Source: Cryptomeria japonica (taxonomy: Eukaryota > Streptophyta > Pinopsida > Cupressales > Cupressaceae). Taken from it: 64,000 bases of DNA. Each line of letters opens with the position of its first letter. Position 1 is the first letter of the stretch. Below are positions 1 to 10,775 of the stretch, piece by piece. Location: NCBI RefSeq assembly GCF_030272615.1, contig NC_081412.1, positions 105,530,296-105,594,295 on the forward strand, read 5' to 3'. Under the pieces are notes generated by a model, which made no database searches, was not told where the DNA came from, and saw only the letters and a program-made list of their open reading frames with translations. The translations under genes were made by a program, and so were the position numbers.

Positions 1-1170
1 GCGCGACTACCTTTGTTTGGTATCTTAATGGGCTTAATGTCTCAATCACGCTTGTGTGACATCAAGGAGTAACGCTTAACATAAATCCTTACTAAACACC
101 TTGTTTTTAGAGGCCAAAAACCCTTCTAGTTGCTTGAGAAGGACAAGTTCGAATACTTGGAAGAGATACTAAGTTCGCCATGGGGAGATTTCCATGGGGA
201 CTGATGCTTGGCTACCCTGAGAAGTGAGTGTCATGGAGGGGAGCCCGTGGGGTCAAGCATCTATGTATTCTCCTTGAATCTCATAACGAGTCTACCTCTC
301 AAGTACCTAATGTCGTTGCCTACCATAAGAAATGTGTGAATGAGCATGATTGTCTTGAGTCTAAGTTGAAATATCTTGTCTTCTTTGCTTGTCAAAAGTT
401 GAATTGCATCTCATTGCAAAAACAAGGCAAATTGATTCAAAACAAGGTTAAACATAAGAACATTTCATCCAACAAAGTTCAAAACACTTTCAAACATGGT
501 TGTCAAACATTGTTCAAAATCTTGTCTTAACATTCATGTCACTTACATTTAGGTTCCTCCTAGGTTGCATTTTGCAAAGTTCATTGTCAAGTACCAAGGT
601 TAGGTTTCACCTAAGTCATACTCCTTTGCATATCAATAAGGGTCATCCATTTGCATGTGTCCTCTTGCATTAAAGTCATACCATTGTCATACATTCATAT
701 TTGCATACCTTAGGTTTCTTCATTAAGCTTAGGTCATTATCATATCATATTAGGGTCATTTGCATAGTAATTGTCCTTTTGCATATAGTCTCAAAACTAG
801 GTTTTGTCATACTTGAGTAGTCCAAATCTTTGATAAACCCTAAGTCATTGTTAGGAAGTCTAGACCTTATCAAACCTTTTGTCCTTTTATCATCAATGTC
901 ATTTCGTCAAACCTAGCTTAGTATCCAAGCATATAGGGGAGATATTGTCATCTTGTCCTTTGTCACTTAAGTCCTTTTGTCCTTTGAGGTCTAAGACATC
1001 ATTCCAATTTCCTAAGGGTCCTCTCTTAGATTTGCATTCATAAGTTTGTCAAAATCTTCAAAACAAACAAAAACATAGGTTGCATTCTCATTCATTTAGT
1101 TTGCATTTAGTTGCATATCATATATTGTCCTTGAAAAATTCCAAAAAAAATATTGCATTAGCATAGTGAC
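1..1170 (+). other. Untranslated leader of element A
   Basis: No coding region is supported here; the short ORF at 228-530 has no recognisable domain. Bases 88-280 align with the gypsy leader at 29081-29290, including ttactaaacaccttgtt, aagttcgccatg and gaagtgagtgtc. From about 540 to 1100 the sequence is T-rich with many loose repeats of 'gtcat' and 'ttgtcctttt'. The conservation between two elements with different coding content suggests a shared function such as packaging or translation control, but that is inference. Confidence 0.55.
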
Positions 1171-3981
1171 ATGTTTATTGAAACAAGGTTCCAAGCACCA
1201 ATGATGCAACAAAGTTTGACATATCAACCGACAATGCAATCAAATTTTAATCCAAGGCAATCACAATTATATCCAACCCAACAACAAGGCAATATTGGTC
1301 AAACTTTTCATGATGATGTAAATGTCCAAATAAAAAAACTAGAGGAGAAGCTAGCTCAAGAAAATGAGATATTGGAACAAAAAGTGAAAAATATTGCGAA
1401 GAATAGATCACAAGTGTCCAAAATGTTTCAAAAATTTCCAGGTCGAAATCCAAATATTGAGCCAATTGATGTAAGATCTCTTCTTGAACGATCAAACATA
1501 CCAGCTCTCCTCTCACAAATAGAGATGATGAAACAATTTCAAGAAAAGAGACAACATCAATTTCAACATTATGTGCCTCCACAACAAGAACAAGAAGGTG
1601 TTTACTATCAATCAGATTTTCAACCAATACAACCAATGGTTCAACCAATTGTCCAACATATACAACCAATACAACCAATGGTCCAATTTCAACAATATGT
1701 CCAACCAACTATACAATGTCCACAAATAGTTCAACCAATGGTGGAATATCAACAAGTGCAATCAACATATCAATGTCAACAACCGCAACCAAACATTCAA
1801 AAACAAAGGTTGCAGCCCACACCAAGCCAAATTTTGAACATGTCAAACCAATCTGATCAACATCTAGTTCGAAATCAAAACATGACATCAAATCAAAAAC
1901 AAGTTCAAATTCCAAGTCCAATCATGTCAAAACCTCGAAAGAAAGGAGGCTTTATTGCAATGATCTTAAGGAAACTACCAAGTGAGTTCTTTGAGGAAGA
2001 TCAAAATAATACACTTATGTCTAGCAATGCCTCATCCCCTCGCAAGCAAATTGACTCCCTAGTGGCATCTATCCCTACACCTCTAGAAGTTTCACAAGAA
2101 CCTTCTATATTGTCCTCATCAAACAATACACCCAAGGATGCAATTATCCAAGGGCTATCCATAATTGATTGCCACGATAATCCAATTCATGATGCACATC
2201 CTTGTCATGTTTCAGAAATACAAGACCCAATGCCACCATGCACTTTATTGCCATTACCTGTTTTAGAGGACCCTATTCGAAGTCCTTCTTCCTCATGTTC
2301 AAGCATTGATTCCTTGCCAGAATCCATCACAAATGTTCAAAGTGCATCTCCTTCATGCCAAAACATTGATTCCTTGTCAGAATCCCCCATGCATATCCAA
2401 AGTCTAACCCCATGTCAAGAGGATACTTCAGAGCATGAAGAAATGTGTCCTAAAGAAAATCAAGATCAAGATCCTGAAACCTTATCATCCCATCCAATTG
2501 TTGACCAGGACCCCATGTTCCCGGACACTCACGATGATTCCCCTATTCTTGTCCATCCTATCCAAAGTCCTATTGACACTCCATTCCCCGAGCAAGATCA
2601 AGATATCCCTGTGCATCCAATCCCAAATGATCCCCTTCCATTTCATGAACACAATGTCCTTTCAAATCCCATTGACATTCCACTTCCTAAGAAAGATCAA
2701 GATATCCCTTCCATCCTTTCCGATGATCCCATTGAAAGTCAAGAGAAAAGCACCTTTAAAGAGGATTCCAATGATCTTCCTCCTTGTCAAGATCAAATCA
2801 TTCCTTCAGATCCACCACAAGATCCTTTTGTTCCTCCATCTCCTTGTCCTAATGCTCCATATACACTCCAAGGTCTCATTTCTTTTGATGATCCCATTAT
2901 TTCTCCCATTCCATCTATTGAAGAGCCTATCATTGAATCATGTCCACTACATGATCCTAATCGCCCTCATGATCCTAATCCCCCTCATGATCCTAATCCC
3001 CCTCATGATTCTGACATGTCAGTGCAAGATGTTCATGAACCCTCGATATGCATAATGGGTTCTTCCACTTTGGTGAAATCCGATCCACTTCAAGATCTCA
3101 TTATTTCTCTCATATCATATCCACCTCATAATGGACTCGCGTCTTCTTCCCAAAGAAAAGAGTATCCTACAAGTCAAGATATTCATAAAGGAAAAGGAGT
3201 AGATCTCCATAAGCAAGCATCCCTTCATGTTAAAGAAGATCTTAAGGGTCATGTCTACACAACTCACTCTCAAGACGTTGGTATCTCTCCATCAAAATCA
3301 AAACATATCCCTTCCCCATCATACCTTCCATCCATCTTAGGTCCTTATATCCCTTCATCCTTTATGCAAGGTCAGCAAAGGCACACATCCTTGAGTAAAT
3401 TTCATCAAACCAAAAGAACTCCATTTCATTCATATCCATCCATGCATTCCTTTCCCTCTCCAAGCAATTTGGATGCCAAGTATAAAAGTCATAAGTCTAA
3501 AAATCCACATGTATTCAAGGATCAACATGTCCAATATAATCGACATGTCAAAACAAAGAACAATATGATCTATAAAGAAAAAGAAATATCCAAAAGGCCA
3601 CAAAGGCCCACTGAGCAAAATAAAGCAAAGTCAAAATATATATGGGTTCCTAAATCCCTTGTGCAAGCAATGCACTCCAAGGAACCACAAAAGCATGAAA
3701 AATCAAAAACCATGTGGATCCCTAAGCAGCTCCTTGAAGCACAAAAGCCTAAAGAAACATCCAACTTGGCATCCAAAGTTGCTATTCCTCCATCCAACCC
3801 TCTCAAATTTGTTCCTCCATCACCTTTTTCATCCATTTTGGGCCCTTATGTCCCAAAATCCATAGCCTTTCCTTCGTCAAAATCTCAATATACAAAATAC
3901 ATTTTTCCTCCATCAGTCCATCACCCCTCAAGGTGTGTGCCAATGTCGATCTTGCCTTCATTTCCATCCACTGAAGCCTAG
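1171..3981 (+). CDS. 936-codon intact ORF of unknown function, replacing gag-pol in element A
   Basis: This is the longest open frame in the window and has no internal stop. It starts at an ATG after the leader. Residues 1-50 are Gln-rich. A charged, coiled-coil-like stretch follows at about 50-90 (motif KKLEEKLAQENEILEQ). Residues 130-215 are Gln/Pro repeats of the QPIQPMVQ type. A short basic patch (KPRKKGG) lies near 253. A long acidic Pro/Ser/Asp-rich middle contains a tandem PHDPN repeat near 592. The C-terminal third is Lys/Ser/Pro-rich with two paired internal repeats: SILGPYIP and SILGPYVP, and IWVPKSLVQA and MWIPKQLLEA. I see no zinc knuckle, protease, RT or integrase motif. A gag-like structural role is possible from its position only; the family is not recognised. 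Confidence 0.6.
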   Translation: MFIETRFQAPMMQQSLTYQPTMQSNFNPRQSQLYPTQQQGNIGQTFHDDVNVQIKKLEEKLAQENEILEQKVKNIAKNRSQVSKMFQKFPGRNPNIEPIDVRSLLERSNIPALLSQIEMMKQFQEKRQHQFQHYVPPQQEQEGVYYQSDFQPIQPMVQPIVQHIQPIQPMVQFQQYVQPTIQCPQIVQPMVEYQQVQSTYQCQQPQPNIQKQRLQPTPSQILNMSNQSDQHLVRNQNMTSNQKQVQIPSPIMSKPRKKGGFIAMILRKLPSEFFEEDQNNTLMSSNASSPRKQIDSLVASIPTPLEVSQEPSILSSSNNTPKDAIIQGLSIIDCHDNPIHDAHPCHVSEIQDPMPPCTLLPLPVLEDPIRSPSSSCSSIDSLPESITNVQSASPSCQNIDSLSESPMHIQSLTPCQEDTSEHEEMCPKENQDQDPETLSSHPIVDQDPMFPDTHDDSPILVHPIQSPIDTPFPEQDQDIPVHPIPNDPLPFHEHNVLSNPIDIPLPKKDQDIPSILSDDPIESQEKSTFKEDSNDLPPCQDQIIPSDPPQDPFVPPSPCPNAPYTLQGLISFDDPIISPIPSIEEPIIESCPLHDPNRPHDPNPPHDPNPPHDSDMSVQDVHEPSICIMGSSTLVKSDPLQDLIISLISYPPHNGLASSSQRKEYPTSQDIHKGKGVDLHKQASLHVKEDLKGHVYTTHSQDVGISPSKSKHIPSPSYLPSILGPYIPSSFMQGQQRHTSLSKFHQTKRTPFHSYPSMHSFPSPSNLDAKYKSHKSKNPHVFKDQHVQYNRHVKTKNNMIYKEKEISKRPQRPTEQNKAKSKYIWVPKSLVQAMHSKEPQKHEKSKTMWIPKQLLEAQKPKETSNLASKVAIPPSNPLKFVPPSPFSSILGPYVPKSIAFPSSKSQYTKYIFPPSVHHPSRCVPMSILPSFPSTEA

Positions 3982-5029
3982 TTCTTCCAATACCCTATCC
4001 ATTATCCAATGCATATTTTCCATCCTTCAATCCCTTTGATCCCATCCTTTGCATAAATCCTTGCCTTCGTTTCATATTATTTTCCATGTCCTTGTCCTAC
4101 CAACATCTTTGAGCATACTTTTAAAGGTCATGGTCCATTTTTTTCAAGGCTACTACCCAAACAATAAGATTCTTGAGTCCTTCTTCCTTCCCCTATCATG
4201 TGTCCATCTTCTATTGAAAAAGTGAAAAATACAAAAAAAGACAAAAGAAAAAGAAAGAAAAAAAAGTAAAGCAAAAATAATTCGTCCACTGGTGAAAACC
4301 TGGCAAACAGGCACCTTGGGCAAGTACCGTGATGAAAACCTGGCAAACAGGCATCATGTGTAATCTATGAACTTCTTGCATACCGTACTTGGGGGCAGGT
4401 TTCCTTCTTCATATCCTTTTGTCCTTCATTGTTCCATTATCCTATTGAACCCCTGTCATTACCCTTCATATCCTATTGTCCCTCATGTCCAGTTTCTCTT
4501 TCCACCTTTGATCTTGACAAGGCTGACGATCATCATGAGCATCATGCATCTTGTTCATAGCTTTCAGTCTATCATAGCTTTTGGTCATTTATCCATTTTC
4601 TTATTATAACCTTTCATCCATATTCCCTAGCTTATTGCAACTTTCTGCCACTATCCCATATAATATCCTGACCTTCAGTCCATGTCCCTTATCCATTCTT
4701 GGTCTTGCTTATCCTATCCATATCTTATCACTATCCATACACTCTTTTTCATTCCTTGATCTTGATCTGACATAAGGACGTGAAATGCAAAACATATTTT
4801 TGAAAAACCTCTTGACATGTCCCGCATGCTATGTCACTGCTTTACATTGTCATATCTAGTCTCTTGTCCCATCACGCAATAACCCTTGAAAATTGCATTT
4901 GTATTGTCTCCATAATAAAAGGCCTTTGTCTTCCCTCTATCCACCATCATTTTAGCAAGCCTATTTATTCACCTGTCATATTCCTTGCCTTGCTAGACAC
5001 TAGGGGCAAAAATCATAAAAATCAAACAA

Positions 5030-5410
5030 TGTCATGCAAAATTCAAAAAAATCAAAAAATGTCCTTAAAAAAATCTCAAAAACATTTAAAAATGTCCTGA
5101 AAAAAGATCATAAAAAATTAAAAATGTCCTGAAAAAATAATCATAAAAATTGCAAAATGTCCTGAAAAAATAATCATAAAAATTGGAAAATGTCCTGAAA
5201 ACTCTCAAAAAAAAAAAAATTGCAAAATGTCCTGAAAAAATAATCATAAAAATTGGAAAATGTCCTGAAAACTCTCAAAAAAAAATAAAAATTGCAAAAT
5301 GTCCTTAAAAAATTCAAAAAAATTGAAAAATGTCCTGAAATAAATCATAAAAAATCATATAATGTCCTGAAAAAATCCCTAAAAATCAAATAAAGTCCTA
5401 AAAAAAAATG
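5030..5410 (+). repeat. Degenerate A-rich tandem repeat, roughly 30-35 bp unit
   Basis: About ten copies of the core atgtcctgaaaa are separated by A-rich spacers of variable length such as aaataatcataaaaattg. One block of about 65 bp near 5152-5215 is repeated almost exactly at 5219-5283, so part of the array expanded recently. It lies between the long ORF and the antisense pseudogene of element A. Function is unknown. Confidence 0.7.
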
Positions 5411-5644
5411 AACACAAAAAAATTTCAAAACATTAAAATCCAAAAACACGCATTCTGCAATAAGTAACCCCTCTGTGCATAGACAACTCACTGAGTATAC
5501 AATCAATAACTCACAATCCAACTCTGCGCTTTAATGAAATCATGCGTAAACAGATGAACTCTTTCAATCAAACCAAACATTCAAACTGATCAAAATTGTC
5601 ATATCAATCGAACTTCAGCATCAAAAATCATTTGTCCTTGTCTC

Positions 5645-5750
5645 TACTATCATGGGTCTTATACAGGGTGTGGTATACTCGAAACCAGACTGTGTCCTAT
5701 CTTAGACGGGGTACCACATGTCCTGAAACCAGACAGCATGATCGTCCTAT
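5645..5750 (+). repeat. Two diverged units related to the gypsy hairpin repeat
   Basis: The sequence has gtcttatacagg, then gaaaccagac, then a second gaaaccagac. These are the two arms of the unit that is tandemly repeated about 13 times at 38350-38985 in the gypsy element. In both elements the units lie between the coding region and the 3' LTR, which supports common descent of the two elements. Confidence 0.55.
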
Positions 5751-6516
5751 CAGCGCTTTCAACTTTTGACAATGAAGATCAAGGTGTTTGTTTGATTTGT
5801 TGGCATTTATGCATCTTATCTTTTTACTAATTTATCTTTGGCTTCAATCATGTTCCTATGTTGCTCAATGATGTCACTGAGTGATTTAGAGTGACCGGGA
5901 TGGTTCATGATCCTTTTCTTTTTTGATTGTGATTGTTGCTTGTCTATGATGTGTCTGTCTTTTGCAAAAAGGGTTGCATTTCAGCTCTGGCCTTCCATGC
6001 CATGATGCTACGCATCCATTTTGCTACATAAAAATAAAGGTTCTCACCTACAAAGTGCATTACTGAAAGCAAGTTTTTCTTCAATTGTCCTCTGTCTCAT
6101 GTTCCTCTTACTAACACTTCTTCCGTCCCGTCGGATAGTCAGTTCGATCTAGTGCTCCGATATCCAAACATACATATTGCATCCTGCATCCATTTGATTA
6201 GTACATCTGCATTATATCAAGCATCATATCAAGCATTTTATCCATTTCATATTATAAATGCATCAAAAATACAAAAAAAATGCATCCACGCATGTTCCAC
6301 AATGGTACATAAATAATGCATAAGGCATCCATACATGCAAAATAACATAAGTCATAACATATTGCATCCCATCATACCGATGCATATCATATCATATATC
6401 CACATAATATCAGAGTACAAAATTGGACTGTCTGTCCTAAGTATGGCCCGCAGGCTGACTACAAAATGTCAAACTATATCATGTCCACTGTCTATCATAA
6501 GGAGCACGTGCCTCTA

Positions 6517-8394
6517 TCACTGGGTGCTCCCTCTATCCTCCTCATCCCTGCCATGTCTCGTGGATGATGTCCCTCCTGGTCCTGGCTGTGGTGGTCTCAT
6601 AGGTCCACTCGCCCCCATGTTGCTCAATGACCTCCGAGAGCGTGCCCTGCTCTCTGTCATCGATAGTGCCCAATATGAAGGTGCTCTCTGCTCTAGTGGA
6701 ACTGCACTCTCATATAGTGTCCTCCAATGGCGTATCTCCTCTCCGGTCTCTACCAACATTTGTCCTAGCTCCCGTACACTGGCATCCCGAATCGACCCAG
6801 TATACTCAGTGACTCTCTGTCCTTCTCGCTATGCCTGAGCTACTGCTGTGTCTCGAGCCGCTGTGAGTCTGGCTATCTCTGCTCAGAACTGCTCATTCTG
6901 TCTCTCTAAAGTCGCAATATAATCCTGCTGACTCGCTATGGTAGCCCTGCACATGTCCATCTCTTCTGTCCTAGCTATCTCTGGCTCTATGGGTATGTCC
7001 TGTAATGCCTCCTGCTCCCCACCCTCATCTCCATCCTCATCATCATCCTCATCTCCATCCTTGTCATTATCCTCATCTTCGTCATCCCCCTCGTCCTCAT
7101 CCCCACCCTCATCCTCCTCATCCTCATCATCTCCCTCCTCCTCTCCTGTGAGTGGGAAGTCCTCCTGTCGCCTCGGTACTGGAATATCTGGATCTGTCAA
7201 TGGCACTAGTCGTCATTGTGCAAACCATCTCGCATACTCCTCTGTCATCCCGGTGTCTACCATATCTGATCCCCACTCCCACGGTCTCTGCTGTAGCTGT
7301 GAGAAGTCAACATATGCTATGTGTGGCTGAATCATACTCCCCCACTGACTCGTCTCTCTATGGGATCGGGCAAAGTGTGTAGTCCTCCTAGGTACATCCT
7401 GCCTCTCTCCAAACTATCGTCTGACTCTCTCTGGCAGGTACAACTCAATCACTCTCTGGTGATTCACTGGTCACCCAATCAGGTACCTCTCTTGTCTACA
7501 ATACGGTAGCTCATCACTGTCATCTGACCATCCTGAGCAATCACGATATGGCCTCCATATGAACTCGCTCAGTCGATCTAGCTCATGTCGCCAATATAGT
7601 ATGTATCCAAAAGGACCCTGTCTCAGTGCTCCCCCATAGCAGTACACATATGGTCGGTGTGGTACTATCTATCTATCTGTGATTGGTTGACATATATCTA
7701 TGTGCTCAAATGCCCATACCTGTAGTAATGTGACTCCATAGCTCAACGTCTGAACTCCCTGATATGCTATCTGATGCAACTAAAAATATAGCATAGCCAG
7801 TACACGTGGTCCCCATGCATACACTGTCCCCTCTATCGCCATCCACTCTAGCACTCTTCCCCATCCAATAGGGAATCCATGTCCTCATCTATCTCCTGCT
7901 AGTAGACACGCTATCACCACGACTATCACCACATATCGTCGATCGTACTCTGATGCCATGGTCTCCCAGCCAATCTCCCTCTCGATGATATCTAGATCAT
8001 CTATGTCACACTCAAATAGTCTGCACAATGCATCTCTCCCTGTCACTGGGTCATACTCTATCATCTCTCCATGAATCGGAATGCGGAGGATACGCCATAC
8101 GTCCTCCAGTGTCACCGTCGCCTCTCCAGTCGCCAGATGGAATGAGGAGGTCTCCGAATGCCATCACTCTGCCAATGTGGTAAGCAGTCTTGTGTTTGCC
8201 CTAATCTCGGGCATGAATGTGACACAGTATATCCCAAGTCCTGCTAATGTATCTCTCTTTGTGCTCCTGAGTCTATGTCGTAGCATAAAGCAGTCAGGTC
8301 GGTTCTCCCACGTGATCAACGGATACTGTCGACTCTGCATCACAAATTGGGGCACATTTTTGTCAATATTAGGGTTTGCTCCTACGGGTTGCAT
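6517..8394 (-). pseudogene. Antisense plant mobile domain (MAIN-like) pseudogene in element A
   Basis: The minus strand from the ATG at 8394 to the stop at 6517 is one reading frame of about 625 codons, broken by roughly eight in-frame stops and, as far as I can see, no frameshift. The first third resembles the plant mobile domain: a segment with SETSSFHLATGEATVTLEDV followed by WRILRIPIHGE matches the family pattern of a his/leu-rich strand, 'TLQDV', and 'LGLPIDG'. Tryptophan- and arginine-rich segments follow. The C-terminal part has a long Asp/Glu/Gly-rich acidic tract (7020-7145) and then a short coiled-coil-like segment and a Pro/Gly/Arg tail. Most stops are TGA where Arg (CGA) or Trp (TGG) would be expected, so the gene decayed by point mutation. 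In the family, PMD proteins occur both as host silencing factors and inside transposable elements. Here the gene points against its host element. Confidence 0.68.
7020..7145 (-). repeat. Trinucleotide-like acidic tract within the PMD pseudogene
   Basis: The plus strand reads as repeated 'cctcatc/ctcatcctc' triplets, giving a run of Asp, Glu and Gly codons on the minus strand. It is a low-complexity expansion inside the antisense frame. The long serine-rich ORF on the plus strand here is only its shadow. Confidence 0.7.
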
Positions 8395-9147
8395 TTCCTC
8401 ATTTTCATGTCCACATTAGGGTGTTTTTCATCTAATCTGACCTATCCTACCCTTATCCCCCCTTTCTGGATCCTTTGCATGTCGTTTTGACCAAAATTAG
8501 GGTTTCCAATACACTCTTGCGCCTGTGTCAAGGAACCTGCGCCTGTGTCAGGTAACCTACACCTGTGTCTCCCTACACAAGTGCAGAAGACCTCACACAA
8601 GCCCAGGATTCGCCCTACACAAGTGCAGAAGTCAGTTTCTGCATTTTCTGTGGGCCCCACAATGTCCCGCAAGCAAGTTAAATTCATGAAATTGAAAACA
8701 TGGGTTTTTGAGATCCATATCACTGCTCTCGCATCGTCTGGTCATTTGAATGTGTGTACACATTCCCCAAGGTGATCCACCATTGGAATTTTCGCCATCT
8801 ATCTGCAAGTGTCCTTGTCCAGAGCAACAAATCCTCCTCTTTGTCTAGTACAAATGAGCAATTTTCACTCTCTTGGTCCCATTTATAGATCTTTGTCAGT
8901 ACATAGATGGACGTGCACCCTCTCCATATTATGTTGGTCACAGTCTTTTGCATCTTCAATTGCTTGTCCTTCTTGCATCCAGTACCCGATTGTCAGTCCG
9001 TTCGATCCTATCATTTTTATCGATCAATTGGCCTCTTTTCTGCATGTTTCCGGCCAATTCCTCGAGGGGGGATGCATATGTCATTGTCATTGTCTGGGGC
9101 ATTTTCATTATTGTTCTTTGAAACAATGCTTAAAATCGCATTGTCTC
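8395..9147. other. Region between the antisense gene and the 3' LTR of element A
   Basis: No supportable gene. Bases 8518-8640 hold short imperfect repeats (cctgtgtca; acacaagtgcagaag, twice). On the minus strand this would be the promoter and 5' untranslated region of the PMD gene. Overlapping ORFs in several frames here are not supported by any domain. Confidence 0.4.
8878..8888 (-). promoter_or_regulatory. Candidate TATA box for the antisense PMD gene
   Basis: The minus strand reads CTATAAATGGG, a good plant TATA box, about 490 bases upstream of the antisense ATG at 8394. It lies inside element A and outside its LTR, so the antisense gene may have carried its own promoter. No transcription data are available here. 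Confidence 0.35.
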
Positions 9148-9161
9148 AAAGAGGGGCAAAA
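9148..9161 (+). other. Polypurine tract of element A
   Basis: The sequence aaagaggggcaaaa sits immediately before the LTR start TGTAGACACC. The same tract precedes the gypsy 3' LTR at 39208 and, in reverse, the LTR at 62238-63681. It would prime plus-strand DNA synthesis. Confidence 0.8.
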
Positions 9162-10370
9162 TGTAGACACCTAAAAATGGTCAACGCTTGCGGAATCGTA
9201 CTTTAACATTTGCGCATTGCCTCATTTTAGGTTTTTGCATAGCATTAACATTTCTCCTATGTCACACACTTGGTCTTTATCAATTGCGAGCATCGAGTCT
9301 TTCTTCTGCATTCTTCATTTGTCTCGCTTTCGAATTTGGTCTTGTCGATAACAATCTTTAATCATGATTTTGGTCGATCTTGTCAATCTCTTATCAACTT
9401 GTCAATCTCGTCGTTTTACGATCGATTTGTCATCGATCCTTGTCCTCTTCAATCATGTCAATTTGGATCAATTTGTCATTGTTCCTCGGCACATTTATCA
9501 ATCAAATCATTTATTAATTCAAAATCATGATCAAATCGATATCAATTATCTTTCATCAAGACCTAATTGTCGCTCTTGCATGGCTAATTCATCTTCTAAG
9601 GTTTTATGATTTATTCATTTAACCTAATGTGTCATTTCTTCCTCTAGGATTAAATAATTTATTTATTTATCCTAAGTCTTCTTATCACAATTAATATTTT
9701 TTTTAATATTAATTGGCTAATTTGATTTTATGAGTGAAATTAATAATTATTAATTATTAATTTCCACCTCACTCAAATGTCTTCACTTAAGTGATTCACT
9801 TTCTAAAAAGTGAATCACTTGTCTCCTCTCTCAAAGGCAAAGTTTCCATTTTCAACCAAGTGTCGAAAATGGAATTGTCCTTCTAACTCATCTTCCACTT
9901 GCCATCAAAATGGCAATTTCCCAAGAGACTCCCCTTTGCATGCAATGTCAACCGTTAGATTGAATCGATCTCATCCGTCGAATTCTTGTCTCATCTCTCT
10001 CCAAATTCTATAAATTGGATGAATTTCTTCAATCAAGGCCCCTAATGAGACTATCAAATTTCTAATCAATCACATTTCTAGTACTCTTGATCAATAATCT
10101 TGTCTAATTGCTTTCAATTATGTGTGTGCACTTGTAGGTGAGATCCACAAACAAAGGCTATTTGGAGAAGAAAGAAGGACAGTGGAGCCGCATGAAGAAG
10201 CATTCAAATCTACCATTGGTTTGCATATGTCTTTAATTTTGAATGTTTTGATTTCATGTCTCTATTGAGTGTGCTTAGGATAGATTCATTGCATTCTAGC
10301 TTTTTGTGATTGGGCTAATGATTAGTATTTTGATTTGCATGTGATGATTTCTGATTTCCTATGCTACACA
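9162..10370 (+). repeat. 3' LTR of element A
   Basis: It starts at TGTAGACACC after the polypurine tract and ends near ctacaca at about 10370, where an AT-rich repeat seen elsewhere in the window begins. A TATA box lies about 360 bp before that end, the same spacing as in the gypsy LTR. The exact right end is uncertain by several bases because the matching 5' LTR is outside the window. Confidence 0.6.
10008..10018 (+). promoter_or_regulatory. TATA box in the element A LTR
   Basis: CTATAAATTGG lies in the middle of the LTR, in the position where the gypsy LTR carries CTATAAAATAG. It is the likely core promoter for element A transcripts. Confidence 0.55.
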
Positions 10371-10585
10371 TTTATCTAAGTTTTAATTTACTACCTTAGT
10401 TTTCTAGGTCATAACATTTTTTTAAAAAGTTGAAAGAAAACTACATATACAATTATTTAATTTTAAAAACAAATTGATGTTAAATCAAAACATTAAATTT
10501 TCAAACGTTTTTCTAAAATGTTAAAAAATAATAATTATACAATTATTTATTTAAAAAAGTAAATTAACAAACAAAGAAAACTTAG
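10371..10585 (+). repeat. AT-rich dispersed repeat, copy 1
   Basis: This stretch aligns with 20383-20583 through most of its length, from aagttttaatttact to aattaacaaacaaa. The two copies flank element B. No coding potential. It probably belongs to an older repeat that was the insertion target here. Confidence 0.65.
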
Positions 10586-10775
10586 GACCCCCCTTTCACA
10601 TCATCTTGGATCTTTCCTTAAGCTGATTAAGCTTCTTCTGATTCTAAGGACCTAAAGCTCTGATACCAATTGTTAGTCCCAACCAGTGTTGAGAGGGGAG
10701 GGGTGAATCAACACTCAATCAATTTTTCACAACCAAAAATTTTAACTCTAATTTGGTGCACCCCCTAACCAGAGT
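10586..10775 (-). mobile_element. Fragment of a copia element: LTR end, primer site and leader, minus orientation
   Basis: On the minus strand this reads as an LTR end (gttgggactaaca), then a primer-binding site ttggtatcagagc (gctctgatacca at 10657-10668 on plus), then a leader. The LTR end closely resembles that of element B, so it is a sibling copy in opposite orientation, cut off where the 5' LTR of B begins. Confidence 0.7.

Larger units (their letters stand above)
3982..6516 (+). other. Non-coding region of element A downstream of the long ORF
   Basis: No supportable gene. Bases 4291-4355 contain two copies of a segment with the core acctggcaaacaggca. The same core follows the pol gene of the gypsy element near 37310-37440, so this marks the equivalent position after the coding region. 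Further on are C/T-rich low-complexity sequence (4380-4780), an A-rich repeat block and hairpin-like units, annotated separately. The rest (5760-6516) is AT-rich sequence in which I see nothing further. Confidence 0.5.
1..10370 (+). mobile_element. Element A: non-autonomous Tat-like Ty3/gypsy derivative, 5' LTR outside window
   Basis: No pol domain is visible anywhere in this stretch. It is placed with Tat-type gypsy elements because it shares several landmarks with the complete gypsy element at 26097-40328. These are the leader segment around 88-280 (matching 29081-29290), the motif ggcaaacaggcac after the coding region (near 4305 and 37320), and the same polypurine tract directly before a TGTAGA-type LTR. 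The order is leader, one long sense ORF, A-rich repeats, antisense plant-mobile-domain pseudogene, polypurine tract, 3' LTR. The 5' LTR and primer site lie upstream of the window. I infer that it depended on an autonomous relative. Confidence 0.65.

Noticed and set aside
2435-3055. 206-codon Ile/Leu/Lys/Pro-rich ORF overlapping the long ORF of element A
   Set aside because: It is a +2-frame shadow of the repetitive Asp/Pro-rich coding sequence; composition follows the repeat.
4128-4346. Minus-strand ORF with a Phe/Leu run resembling a membrane segment
   Set aside because: The run comes from an A-rich tract on the plus strand in untranslated sequence of element A.
6938-7330. Serine-rich 130-codon ORF on the plus strand
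   Set aside because: It is the complement of the acidic codon tract of the antisense PMD pseudogene and has no motif of its own.
8873-9206. Overlapping Cys/Ser-rich ORFs near the element A polypurine tract
   Set aside because: Three frames are open at once over the same bases, and the stretch runs into the polypurine tract and LTR; no motif supports any of them.
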